Counted from the stretch's first letter, positions 1 to 6,786 are shown. The stretch is 8,974 bases of DNA from CAYRTD01 sp964595055 (GCA_964595055.1 CAZQOV010000134.1:1-8974); one strand, 5' to 3'. A program made the numbers and translations. The notes: generated from the sequence alone by a model not told the origin.

Positions 1-578
1 CTTATTCCTTCAATATAAATCCTGGGATCAACCATTGCCTCTGCAATTCTTGGATCTCTTCTCCACTGAATTAGGGTATCATTGTCAACAATAAGGGTGT
101 CTTTTCCCTGTGCTTCGGCGGTCGCCCGCATGCTTGCCCGCATGTAAGACTGGAATTTATCCGGAACCTGTTGGCCGGTTTGATCCACGACCGTTGCAGC
201 TCCTATTTTCGCGCCCGGTCGCATGAAAATACTGTCACAGGCCAGGGATATAAGAGCTCCGGCTGAAGCAGCGTTATCATCAATGAAAACGTAGACGGGT
301 ATTTTGCTGTTGAGAATCTTGGTTCTGATGGAATCCGCCATATTCACCAGACCCCCATAGGTGTTTATGTGGATGATTATGATATCAACATTTTGGTTGC
401 TGGCTTCTTCAAAAGCTTTTTGAGTAGTTCTCCAAACCGGTTTTGCGATCTGTTCCTTGATATCATATTTGTAAATTTTTTTCTTATTTCCTGATTCATT
501 TACCTGAGCAGCAGAAGTCAAAAAAATCAGGAATGAGATAAAAAAAAATTGAATACACTTATGGATTTTATCCTTCAT
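1..578 (-). CDS. Exported ClpP-class serine protease, NfeD1b/STOPP type (3' end outside window)
   Basis: This is the N-terminal 192 codons of a minus-strand gene starting at ATG 578-576 and running off the left edge. Residues 1-25 form a signal peptide or membrane anchor: a basic start, a hydrophobic run, and a possible cleavage site after TSAA. The rest is a ClpP-like fold. NTYGG (72-76) matches the glycine-rich oxyanion loop, the nucleophile is Ser105 in NAASAGA, and Lys141 in VPDK matches the general base of the NfeD/1510-N serine-lysine proteases. The stretch RDPRIAEAMVDPR (174-186) is also typical of the family. Known members are membrane-associated, ATP-independent proteases that work with stomatin/SPFH proteins. 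Full NfeD1b proteins continue with membrane helices and an OB-fold domain, which would lie outside this window. The catalytic residues are seen; the partner and substrate are unknown. A plain SppA-like peptidase is the alternative. Confidence 0.85.
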   Translation of the reverse strand, partial: MKDKIHKCIQFFFISFLIFLTSAAQVNESGNKKKIYKYDIKEQIAKPVWRTTQKAFEEASNQNVDIIIIHINTYGGLVNMADSIRTKILNSKIPVYVFIDDNAASAGALISLACDSIFMRPGAKIGAATVVDQTGQQVPDKFQSYMRASMRATAEAQGKDTLIVDNDTLIQWRRDPRIAEAMVDPRIYIEGI

Positions 579-714
579 GGTCAATAAATATTTCTTGCAA
601 TAAATTTAATAATTATTCCCATCCAATGGGGAGATTCCTGTAAAAAACTCCAGACGAAGTTAAAAGGAAGAAGTTGCCGTGTGGTTTCCGACCTGATTAA
701 AAATGGCTTAATGA

Positions 715-745
715 TTTAGGTATTGTTAAAAAACTTCTAAATTTG
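715..745 (+). promoter_or_regulatory. Probable purB promoter (Bacteroidota type)
   Basis: TAAATTTG at 738-745 matches the Bacteroidota -7 box TAnnTTTG exactly. TTTAG at 715-719 lies at the right distance to act as a weak -33 element. The predicted transcription start near 750 leaves a leader of only about 12-15 nt, all A-rich, before the purB ATG at 764. No purine operator or riboswitch is visible in 580-763, which also holds the divergent protease gene's upstream region; no convincing promoter was seen for that gene. Confidence 0.6.
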
Positions 746-763
746 TGCGTCAAATAAAAAAAA

Positions 764-2107
764 ATGAAATTATCCAAGCTTACCGCAATATCTCCTGTCG
801 ATGGAAGATATGGGAATAAGACATCTGAACTTGCTGTGTATTTATCAGAGTATGGATTGATAAAATACCGGATTAAAATTGAACTGGAATATTTTATTGC
901 GCTTTGTGGATTGAATTTAAAAGGCCCGGGTACGATCCAACCCGATGCAGAAAGCAGAATTCGTAAGATATATGATGAATTTGAGCTCTCCGAAGCAGAT
1001 AGGGTCAAAGAGATTGAGAGCGTTACCAATCATGATGTTAAAGCAGTTGAATATTATCTAAAAGAGAAATTTGATGCAATCGGTTTGGAAAAGCAGAAAG
1101 AGTTTATCCATTTTGGCTTAACCTCCCAGGATGTGAACAATACGGCTATCCCTCTCTCCATCAAGGATGCTATGACCTATGTATTTATTCCAGCACTTGA
1201 AGACCTGATTTTAAAGATCAGGAAAAAAGCAGAAGACTGGAAAAGTATTCCCATGCTGGCCAGAACTCATGGACAACCTGCCTCACCTACCCGTTTGGGT
1301 AAAGAAATAAGGGTTTTTGCAGAACGCCTCGAAAAACAGTTTGAACAACTCAGAAATGTTCCCTACCCGGCTAAATTCGGGGGGGCAACAGGAAATTTTA
1401 ATGCACATGTCGTTGCTTATCCTGACGTTGAATGGGTTGAATTTGCCAATCATTTTGTTGATAATATATTGGGATTGGAAAGATCTCAAACTACTACACA
1501 AATTGATCATTATGACGGCCTTTCTGTCATATTTGACAATATTTCACGGATAAATACCATATTACTGGATTTTTCCAGAGATATCTGGTCTTACATTTCT
1601 TTCGATTATTTTAAACAGAAAATCATAAAAGGAGAAACCGGGAGCTCAACAATGCCCCATAAGGTAAATCCTATAGATTTTGAAAATGCCGAGGGAAACC
1701 TTGGAATTGCCAATGCCCTTTTCCGACACCTGTCTGAAAAACTCCCCATTTCACGATTACAGCGTGATCTTACAGATTCTACAGTTCTCAGAAATGTTGG
1801 GGTGCCATTGGGACATACTCTCATTGCTATCTCAGCATTGGTAAAAGGGATAAATAAACTTATTGTTAACCGGGAGAAAATCGATTATGACCTCGAAAAT
1901 AACTGGGCTGTGGTAGGTGAGGGAATACAAACCATTCTCCGTCGCGAAGGTTTTTCCAATCCCTACGAAAAACTGAAAGAACTGACACGTACAAACCGTA
2001 AGATTACTGCTGAATCTATTAAGGATTTTATCGATTCACTGGAGTTGTCTGAAGATGTGAAGGATGAACTCAGAAAAATTTCACCAAAAAACTATACCGG
2101 AAAATAG
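764..2107 (+). CDS. purB: Adenylosuccinate lyase
   Basis: This 447-residue cytosolic enzyme of the fumarase/aspartase superfamily acts twice in purine synthesis. It removes fumarate from SAICAR, and from adenylosuccinate to give AMP. The protein follows the E. coli PurB type closely, with the N-terminal LTAISPVDGRYG (6-17) and TNHDVKAVEYYLKEK (88-102). TSQD lies at 120-123, and THGQPASP (168-175) carries catalytic-site His169. The signature SSTMPHKVNP (294-303) lies in the loop that carries the catalytic serine, and LQRDLTDSTVLRN (332-344) follows. It ends at NYTGK, about nine residues shorter than E. coli PurB, a minor tail difference. The start is fixed by the conserved N-terminus and preceded by an A-run without a Shine-Dalgarno sequence. 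No other pur gene is present, so it is not in a purine operon here. It may be cotranscribed with the ABC exporter 49 bp downstream. Confidence 0.97.
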   Translation: MKLSKLTAISPVDGRYGNKTSELAVYLSEYGLIKYRIKIELEYFIALCGLNLKGPGTIQPDAESRIRKIYDEFELSEADRVKEIESVTNHDVKAVEYYLKEKFDAIGLEKQKEFIHFGLTSQDVNNTAIPLSIKDAMTYVFIPALEDLILKIRKKAEDWKSIPMLARTHGQPASPTRLGKEIRVFAERLEKQFEQLRNVPYPAKFGGATGNFNAHVVAYPDVEWVEFANHFVDNILGLERSQTTTQIDHYDGLSVIFDNISRINTILLDFSRDIWSYISFDYFKQKIIKGETGSSTMPHKVNPIDFENAEGNLGIANALFRHLSEKLPISRLQRDLTDSTVLRNVGVPLGHTLIAISALVKGINKLIVNREKIDYDLENNWAVVGEGIQTILRREGFSNPYEKLKELTRTNRKITAESIKDFIDSLELSEDVKDELRKISPKNYTGK

Positions 2108-2156
2108 TAAATCTGATTCTTTTTCGTTTAGTTTGATATGATTATGGCTCAAGGTA

Positions 2157-3977
2157 ATGAATAAGATATACCGCATCATCAAATATGTTCTTCCTTATAA
2201 GTGGAAAGCCGCATTAAGTGTTTCCTTCATGGTCCTTACTGCGGTTTTTAGTGTTTCAACCCTGGCCCTTATTGCCCCTTTTCTGAACCTTCTTTTTGAA
2301 AAGACCGAACTCATTACTGAGCCTGTCCCTTTTGAATTTAATATTGAAACGATTATTCATAACTTTAACTACCTGATGAGTGATATAATCATTCATGATG
2401 GAAAAGTATATGCGCTCTTCTTCGTAGGATTAATGGTAATTATAACTACCATGTTTAAGAACCTGTTTCTCTATCTTTCCAAATTTTTCATGATTCCTAT
2501 TCGGACAGGCGTAGTAAAAGATATAAGAAATTCCATTTACTCCAAAATTGTAGCGCTTCCATTGGGCTATTTTTCGGAAGAGCGAAAAGGTGATATCATC
2601 ACAAAAATGTCACAGGATGTTCAGGAAATCGAGGTTTCTGTGGTAAGATCTGTTGAAATGCTTTCCCGGGATCCGATATTAATCATAGGTTTTCTATCCG
2701 CACTGTTTTTTATCAGCTTTAACCTGACGTTATTTGTACTGGTTTTGCTCCCTCTTTCGGGTCTTTTAATTGGTCGCATTGGTAAAACATTAAGGCACCA
2801 CTCACTGAGAGGTCAGAAAAAACTGGGCATCATTATGTCGATAGTTGAAGAAACCCTGGCAGGCCTTCGCATAATAAAGGCTTTTAATGCGGATCAAAAA
2901 ATGACAGCGAGATTTATGAGTACCAATAATCTCTATACCCGGCTTCTGGTGAAAGTATTTCGAAGACAGCAAATGGCAAGTCCCTTGAGTGAGTTTCTCG
3001 GTGTTATGGTTCTTGTTTTTGTCTTATGGTATGGAGGTAAAATGGCACTTGAAGGCAATACTAACATGACCCCTTCCATGTTAATTGCTTATCTTGCGAT
3101 GTTCTCCCAGATCATTACTCCCGCGAAATCGGTTACTACCGCATACTATAACATGCTCAAAGGTCTTGCTTCCATTGAACGGGTAGAAAGCCTCCTCGAC
3201 GCAGATATAAAAATCAAGGAAAAAGAAAACCCCCTTGCTAAATCCAGTTTTGAACGGCATATCGAATATAAAAATGTTTCCTTTGCCTATTCAAACGATC
3301 TTGTACTTAAAAATATAAATCTCCGAATTGATAAGGGAAGTACCATTGCGCTTGTCGGGCGTTCAGGATCAGGAAAATCTACCCTGGTCGACCTGCTGCC
3401 GCGGTTTATTGATGTAAAGAAAGGTGAGATATGTATCGATGGTGTGGATGTGAAGAATATGAAACTTAAAGACCTGAGGCAACTGATGGGGATTGTTTCT
3501 CAACAGTCCATTCTTTTTAATGATACCTTTTTTAATAATATTGCCTTTGGTCTGGAAAATGTACCTGAGGAAGATGTAATGGCTGCAGCAAGAATTGCAA
3601 ACGCCCATGAATTCATTATGGATACCCCCAACGGATATTATACCAATATAGGAGAAGGTGGAGGAAAACTTTCCGGAGGTCAGCGGCAGAGAATCAGCAT
3701 TGCCCGGGCTGTGTTAAAGAATCCGCCCATTCTTATTCTTGACGAGGCTACATCCGCCCTCGATACGGAATCAGAACAACTGGTGCAGGATGCAATAACC
3801 CGTTTGATGCAGAACCGTACCTCAATAGTCATTGCCCATCGGTTAAGTACGGTTAAACATGCCGATAGGATTGTTGTTCTGGATGAAGGAAGGATCGTTG
3901 AAGAGGGGAAACATGAAGATCTTGTGGAAATCAACAATGGAACCTATAAAAAACTACATAAATTACAAATGTATTAA
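2157..3977 (+). CDS. MsbA-like ABC exporter (fused membrane and ATPase domains)
   Basis: This is a 606-residue half-transporter of the inner membrane, expected to work as a homodimer. The N-terminal half is a type-I exporter membrane domain with about six helices (roughly 18-45, 85-113, 172-190, 191-207, 278-297, 305-325). The C-terminal ATPase is complete. It has A-loop Tyr378, Walker A GRSGSGKST (401-409) and Q-loop Gln449. The signature LSGGQ is at 505-509, Walker B ILILDE at 525-530, the D-loop SALD at 533-536 and the H-loop His561. Length and architecture fit the MsbA/lipid A flippase and multidrug exporter group. The glycosyltransferase gene 15 bp downstream favours export of a lipid-linked or envelope glycoconjugate, but this is inference from context. 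A drug or peptide exporter remains possible; no peptidase domain is present. It starts 49 bp after purB, with only a poor -7-like TTAGTTTG (2128-2135) between them. Confidence 0.93.
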   Translation: MNKIYRIIKYVLPYKWKAALSVSFMVLTAVFSVSTLALIAPFLNLLFEKTELITEPVPFEFNIETIIHNFNYLMSDIIIHDGKVYALFFVGLMVIITTMFKNLFLYLSKFFMIPIRTGVVKDIRNSIYSKIVALPLGYFSEERKGDIITKMSQDVQEIEVSVVRSVEMLSRDPILIIGFLSALFFISFNLTLFVLVLLPLSGLLIGRIGKTLRHHSLRGQKKLGIIMSIVEETLAGLRIIKAFNADQKMTARFMSTNNLYTRLLVKVFRRQQMASPLSEFLGVMVLVFVLWYGGKMALEGNTNMTPSMLIAYLAMFSQIITPAKSVTTAYYNMLKGLASIERVESLLDADIKIKEKENPLAKSSFERHIEYKNVSFAYSNDLVLKNINLRIDKGSTIALVGRSGSGKSTLVDLLPRFIDVKKGEICIDGVDVKNMKLKDLRQLMGIVSQQSILFNDTFFNNIAFGLENVPEEDVMAAARIANAHEFIMDTPNGYYTNIGEGGGKLSGGQRQRISIARAVLKNPPILILDEATSALDTESEQLVQDAITRLMQNRTSIVIAHRLSTVKHADRIVVLDEGRIVEEGKHEDLVEINNGTYKKLHKLQMY

Positions 3978-3984
3978 AGGGGAG
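3978..3984 (+). promoter_or_regulatory. Strong Shine-Dalgarno site before the glycosyltransferase
   Basis: AGGGGAG, beginning right after the exporter's TAA, stands 8 nt before ATG 3993. It is the only good Shine-Dalgarno match before a gene in this window, where other starts are A-rich or unstructured. It supports the chosen start and suggests efficient initiation or re-initiation after the exporter. Confidence 0.6.
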
Positions 3985-3992
3985 AAAGGGAA

Positions 3993-4952
3993 ATGAAGAT
4001 TAGTGGTTTTACGATGGGTAAGAATGCCCTGAAGTTATATTATCCCATGAAACAATCCGTGATGTCCATTCTTCCTATCGTGGATGAATTTGTGATAGCC
4101 CTGGGAGATAGCGATGAAGATGACAGGACAAGAAAAGAATTGCTCTCTATCGGTAGTGATAAGATCCGCATAATCGATACGGTATGGGACATTACAAAGT
4201 TTCCCAGAGGCATGGAACATGCTCATCAGACGGATATAGCCAAGGAACACTGCCAGGGCGACTGGTTGTTTTATTTGCAGTCCGATGAGGTGGTCCATGA
4301 AAAATATCTTCCAGTTATCAGAAAACGGTGTGAAGAACTGTTGCATGATAAGAAAGTTGAAGGACTGTTATTCAATTATATTCATTTTTGGGGGGATTAC
4401 TGGCATCACCAGGATGGTCATTGCTGGTATCGCCACGAAATCCGTATCATACGCAATGACCCTGAAATTCATTCATGGGAATCCGCTCAGTCATTTCGTC
4501 GAATCCCCAACTTTGATAAGATTAATTACCGACGTCAGGAAGATACCTATAAATTGAAAGTTGCTCCTGTTGATGCCTGGATTTTTCATTACGGATGGGT
4601 AAGACCTCCAAGGTTAATGCAGAATAAGATAAAGGCCTTTAGTATAAATCATCAGGGAAGAGAAAGGATAGCTAAAAATGAAAGTCTGAGGCTATATGAT
4701 AAGGTATTTGATTACGGAAATATATCAAAAGTGACCAGATTTGAAGGTACCCATCCTGAAGTCATGAGAGAATGGATTGCTGATTTTGACTGGAAAGATC
4801 AGCTCCGGTTTTCAGGACCCACCCAAAGCCTGAATCCAATAAAAAACAAACATGATAAATGGAAATACCGGATTGTCTCCTGGATTGAAAAAAAACTCCT
4901 TTTTGGTATCCGACTGGGCGAATTTAAAAACTACAAAGTATTAAAAAGATGA
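3993..4952 (+). CDS. GT-A fold glycosyltransferase, GT2-like
   Basis: This is a 319-residue soluble protein without signal peptide or membrane helices. The N-terminal part resembles a GT-A nucleotide-sugar domain. An early strand gives ISGFTMGKNALKLYYP (3-18), then VDEFVIALGDSDEDD (30-44) as the nucleotide-binding strand and acidic loop. GDWLFYLQSDEVVH (89-102) has the DxD-like metal site at Asp98-Glu99. The middle is rich in Trp, His and Arg (HFWGDYWHH 131-139; HEIRIIRNDP 148-157), and a conserved-looking IFHYGWVRPP (197-206) follows. From memory this matches a Bacteroidota family annotated as glycosyltransferase and of unknown acceptor. It lies 15 bp after the ABC exporter, so both probably share a transcript. 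A role in building a lipid-linked envelope glycan that the exporter moves is inferred. The sugar and acceptor cannot be told. Confidence 0.8.
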   Translation: MKISGFTMGKNALKLYYPMKQSVMSILPIVDEFVIALGDSDEDDRTRKELLSIGSDKIRIIDTVWDITKFPRGMEHAHQTDIAKEHCQGDWLFYLQSDEVVHEKYLPVIRKRCEELLHDKKVEGLLFNYIHFWGDYWHHQDGHCWYRHEIRIIRNDPEIHSWESAQSFRRIPNFDKINYRRQEDTYKLKVAPVDAWIFHYGWVRPPRLMQNKIKAFSINHQGRERIAKNESLRLYDKVFDYGNISKVTRFEGTHPEVMREWIADFDWKDQLRFSGPTQSLNPIKNKHDKWKYRIVSWIEKKLLFGIRLGEFKNYKVLKR

Positions 4953-4983
4953 TCCGGAAAACCAATATTCTGATGATAGATAA

Positions 4984-5259
4984 TTAAATTCCCCAACCCT
5001 GAGAAATGCCATAAGCATCAAAATTCCCTTTTACACGGTTCCTTGTTGTCTGGTCGGGGGTAACCGTCCCGGAAAATATAACAAAACGTTCAGAAGTCGA
5101 TTCAGAATAAAAGCTTATAATCATATAAGTCTCATTTTGTCCAGGGTCCTCATTGAAGCTGTATGTTCCTTCAGAAAAAAGTTCAGTTTCAGCCTGAATC
5201 ATAGAAATGATCATGGAATGAGCTCCGGAATCATTGCTTTCATTCCCTTCGAGAAAATC
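4984..5259 (-). pseudogene. Truncated tail of a beta-rich, probably secreted protein
   Basis: The minus strand is open from 5259 to a TAA at 4986-4984. The segment reads like real protein with alternating hydrophobic beta strands: SEGTYSFNEDPGQ, ETYMIISFYSES, RFVIFSGTVTPDQ and NRVKGNFDAYG. This G-T-Y / S-G-T-V / K-G-N-F pattern is typical of small beta-sandwich domains in Bacteroidota exported proteins. Protein-like sequence (FLEGNESNDSGAHS) continues upstream of the only ATG (5214-5212), until an in-frame TAA at 5262-5260 inside the tRNA terminator. There is no signal peptide, promoter or ribosome site. The best reading is a gene tail whose 5' part was lost when it came to lie behind the tRNA. 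A small intact 76-residue protein from ATG 5214 is the alternative. Family membership is a guess. Confidence 0.45.
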
Positions 5260-5261
5260 TT

Positions 5262-5299
5262 AAAAAAAGCCCGATTTTACCTTTGGCAAAATCGGGCTT
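5262..5299 (-). terminator. Rho-independent terminator of the tRNA-Ser gene
   Basis: On the minus strand a perfect 12-bp stem (AAGCCCGATTTT at 5299-5288 pairing with AAAATCGGGCTT at 5278-5267) is followed by a run of seven T (5268-5262). Three more pairs (GCC/GGT, one wobble) can close the stem on an AAA loop. It begins about 10 nt after the tRNA 3' end, so the tRNA is a single-gene transcript. Confidence 0.9.
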
Positions 5300-5308
5300 A
5301 TGAGATTG

Positions 5309-5395
5309 CGGAGGAAGAGGGATTCGAACCCCCGGTCCGCGTGAGCGGACAACGGTTTTCAAGACCGCCGCATTCGACCACTCTGCCATTCCTCC
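5309..5395 (-). tRNA. tRNA-Ser, anticodon UGA
   Basis: This is an 87-nt class II tRNA on the minus strand. The acceptor stem GGAGGAA pairs with TTCCTCC, and the discriminator is G. The anticodon loop CTTGAAA holds anticodon TGA at 5361-5359, which reads UCA and other UCN serine codons. The long variable arm GTCCGC-TCAC-GCGGAC is diagnostic of serine tRNA. The T arm has the usual GGTTCGAAT core. The 3' CCA is not encoded (the genome continues CAA), so it must be added by the CCA-adding enzyme. A promoter lies directly upstream and a strong terminator directly downstream. Confidence 0.97.
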
Positions 5396-5400
5396 GGGCG

Positions 5401-5431
5401 CAAAAATAATACTTTATTTTTTAAAAGAGAA
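5401..5431 (-). promoter_or_regulatory. Promoter of the tRNA-Ser gene
   Basis: TATTTTTG at 5408-5401 on the minus strand is an exact TAnnTTTG -7 box. A T-rich TTTC near 5431-5428 sits at -33 spacing but is not a full match. The box ends only 5 nt before the tRNA's first base, so the primary transcript would have almost no 5' leader. Confidence 0.6.
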
Positions 5432-5554
5432 AAAAATCTGAAAAAGCAGAATATGGAAAATAAAGGGATGAAAATGCCTTGAAAGTCTTATTTAGCCTGA
5501 GAATTTTTAATTTCGTATTAATAAAAGGTGCTTTTTTCAACATTTGAGCATTTT

Positions 5555-5575
5555 TTTAGCCTTAAATTTGCTAAA
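5555..5575. repeat. Short inverted repeat overlapping the HU promoter -33 box
   Basis: TTTAGC (5555-5560) and GCTAAA (5570-5575) form a perfect 6-bp inverted repeat with a 9-nt spacer. The spacer and the first base of the right arm contain the TTTG -33 element (5567-5570). It could be an operator, but a 6-bp repeat in AT-rich DNA may be chance. Confidence 0.3.
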
Positions 5576-5597
5576 CATCAGAAATACTCTATATTTG
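5567..5597 (+). promoter_or_regulatory. Promoter of the HU gene
   Basis: TTTG (5567-5570), 19 nt, then TATATTTG (5590-5597) is an exact match to the Bacteroidota sigma-A consensus TTTG-N19-TAnnTTTG. The predicted start near 5603 gives an AT-rich leader of about 43 nt that lacks a Shine-Dalgarno sequence. Such a full match fits the high expression expected of HU. Confidence 0.8.
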
Positions 5598-5645
5598 TAT
5601 AAACTTTGACACTTTAATGATTTCTAACCCTAAAAATTATTTATT

Positions 5646-5918
5646 ATGAACAAAGCACAATTAATCGATGCTATTGCTGCGGAAGCTAACTTAACAAAAG
5701 CAGATGCGAAAAGAGCTTTGGATGCTTTCGTAAAAACTACAACTGATGCACTTAAAAATGGAGATCGTGTCGCTCTCGTAGGTTTTGGTTCTTTTTCAGT
5801 ATCTGAAAGAAACGCCAGGACCGGCAGAAATCCACAAACCGGAGCTCCCATTACGATTTCCGCAAAAAAGGTTGTTAAGTTTAAAGCAGGAAGTGAATTA
5901 GCTGACGCTGTTCAATAA
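5646..5918 (+). CDS. hup: HU-family nucleoid DNA-binding protein
   Basis: This 90-residue protein has the normal HU length. HU dimers bind and bend DNA with little sequence preference and organise the nucleoid. The N-terminal helices (MNKAQLIDAIAAEA through about residue 38) form the dimer body. GFGSF (46-50) is the family core motif. The DNA-wrapping arm carries RNPQTG (61-66), with Pro63 the residue that intercalates between base pairs. The C-terminal KKVVKFKAGSELADAV (74-89) completes the fold. It is closer to HU-beta than to IHF, judging by the arm and the short tail. It is a single-gene unit with its own promoter and terminator. Confidence 0.97.
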   Translation: MNKAQLIDAIAAEANLTKADAKRALDAFVKTTTDALKNGDRVALVGFGSFSVSERNARTGRNPQTGAPITISAKKVVKFKAGSELADAVQ

Positions 5919-5942
5919 AAAAGATATTAAACTACCGTTTGC

Positions 5943-5969
5943 AGGGAGCTAAATGCTCCCTTTTTTTTT
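5943..5969 (+). terminator. Rho-independent terminator after the HU gene
   Basis: AGGGAGC and GCTCCCT (5943-5949 and 5955-5961) form a 7-bp stem with a TAAAT loop, followed by an unbroken T run to 5969. It lies 25 nt after the HU stop and ends 24 nt before the next start codon. Confidence 0.93.
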
Positions 5970-5993
5970 GTCAACCAATTTTATTATGGGGTT

Positions 5994-6665
5994 ATGGATC
6001 AGGAATTGTTAAGGTACCTCCAAAGTTTTGTCACCGGTCACAGAAACAAATTGTTCGACCGAATACTGGATATGCGGACAAAATATATAACCCTTGCCCT
6101 TGAAGATATTTACCAGTCTAACAATGCCAGTGCGGTTTTAAGAACCTGCGACTGCTTTGGGGTTCAGGAAGTTCATGTAATTGAGAACCGTAATGAATAT
6201 CAGTTAAACACGGAAGTAACCATGGGTGCCGAAAAATGGCTTGATATTTATAAATACAATGACAAAAAAAACAATTCATTATCGGCAATAAAAAGACTGA
6301 AGAAAGAAGGTTACCGGATTGTCGCCACCAGTCCGCACAGGAATGAACTGTTGCTCGATGATTTTGATATAAGGAAAGGCAAGTTTGCTATTTTTTTGGG
6401 GACTGAACTTACCGGGTTATCGGATACGATTCTCGAAAATGCTGATGAGTTTCTTAAAATCCCCATTTACGGTTTTACAGAAAGCTACAATATTTCTGTT
6501 TCTGCTGCCCTCATCCTCCAAGAGCTGGTTCGAAAGATCCATCATTCCGATATTGACTGGAAAATTCCACTGGAAGAGAAAAATAGAATTAAATTGGACT
6601 GGCTTCGCAAAACCATCAAAAAGGCAGACGTTATCGAAAAAAGATTTTTAGAACAAAAATTTTAA
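5994..6665 (+). CDS. trmH: SpoU/TrmH-family tRNA 2'-O-methyltransferase, probably for Gm18
   Basis: This 223-residue SPOUT-class enzyme uses S-adenosylmethionine to methylate a ribose 2'-OH. It is most like TrmH, which modifies guanosine 18 in the D-loop of tRNAs, including serine tRNAs. All three SPOUT motifs are present. Motif 1 is NNASAVLRTCDCFGVQEVHV (43-62) with Asn44 and catalytic Arg50. Motif 2 is FLGTELTGLSD (134-144) with Glu138. Motif 3 is IPIYGFTESYNISVSAALIL (156-175), which forms the trefoil-knot cofactor pocket and gives Ser164 and Asn166. The helical ends (1-30, about 190-223) fit the tRNA-binding extensions of TrmH and lack the L30e-like domain of TrmB/RlmB-type members. ATG 5994 is chosen because the ATG at 5986 is out of frame. 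It follows the HU terminator with no clear promoter of its own. Confidence 0.88.
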   Translation: MDQELLRYLQSFVTGHRNKLFDRILDMRTKYITLALEDIYQSNNASAVLRTCDCFGVQEVHVIENRNEYQLNTEVTMGAEKWLDIYKYNDKKNNSLSAIKRLKKEGYRIVATSPHRNELLLDDFDIRKGKFAIFLGTELTGLSDTILENADEFLKIPIYGFTESYNISVSAALILQELVRKIHHSDIDWKIPLEEKNRIKLDWLRKTIKKADVIEKRFLEQKF

Positions 6666-6696
6666 GGCATTGTTTTTTCAGATTTTATTTTCCGGG

Positions 6697-6728
6697 TTGC
6701 CTGGTATCCATTTTATTTTATATCTTTG
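6697..6728 (+). promoter_or_regulatory. Promoter of the LytTR regulator and aminotransferase genes
   Basis: TATCTTTG at 6721-6728 matches TAnnTTTG exactly. TTG at 6697-6699 lies 21 nt upstream as a partial -33 box. The predicted start near 6734 gives a leader of about 53 nt that contains the inverted repeat at 6756-6784. Confidence 0.6.
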
Positions 6729-6753
6729 ACAAAACATGATTTGAGTGGGATTA

Positions 6754-6786
6754 AAAGTTAATTTCAATCCACTAACAATTAACTGC
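6754..6786. promoter_or_regulatory. Inverted repeat in the leader, candidate LytTR operator
   Basis: AGTTAATT (6756-6763) and AATTAACT (6777-6784) form a perfect 8-bp inverted repeat with a 13-nt spacer; the arm centres are 21 bp apart, about two helical turns. The LytTR site consensus, as I recall it, is [TA][AC][CA]GTTN[AG][TG]. AAAGTTAAT (6754-6762, plus) fits all positions and GCAGTTAAT (6786-6778, minus) fits all but the first. The right arm ends 2 nt before the regulator's ATG. Binding here could block transcription, or an RNA hairpin could hide the start codon. Both are inference. Confidence 0.45.

Noticed and set aside
601..608. TAAATTTA on the minus strand as the -7 box of the protease gene
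   Set aside because: It lacks the final G, and the only TTGG upstream is 14 nt away, too close for a -33 element.
697..1029. Minus-strand 110-codon ORF over the start of purB
   Set aside because: It is a shadow of the well-conserved purB coding sequence, with low-complexity Ser/Ile-rich translation.
2128..2135. TTAGTTTG as a promoter for the ABC exporter
   Set aside because: It misses one key base of the -7 box, and no -33 element lies upstream; readthrough from purB is as likely.
5309..5330. tRNA 3' end as an attachment site of an integrated element
   Set aside because: No second copy of the tRNA 3' sequence and no integrase is present in the window; only the truncated fragment hints at past rearrangement.
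5137..5409. Plus-strand 90-codon ORF ending in a GFEPPVRVSG-like stretch
   Set aside because: It is the antisense of tRNA-Ser plus its terminator; this kind of peptide is a well-known false ORF opposite serine tRNAs.
6745..6786. Upstream GTG start for the LytTR regulator
   Set aside because: It adds 14 residues with no receiver-domain character and covers the inverted repeat; ATG 6787 begins exactly at the receiver's first strand.
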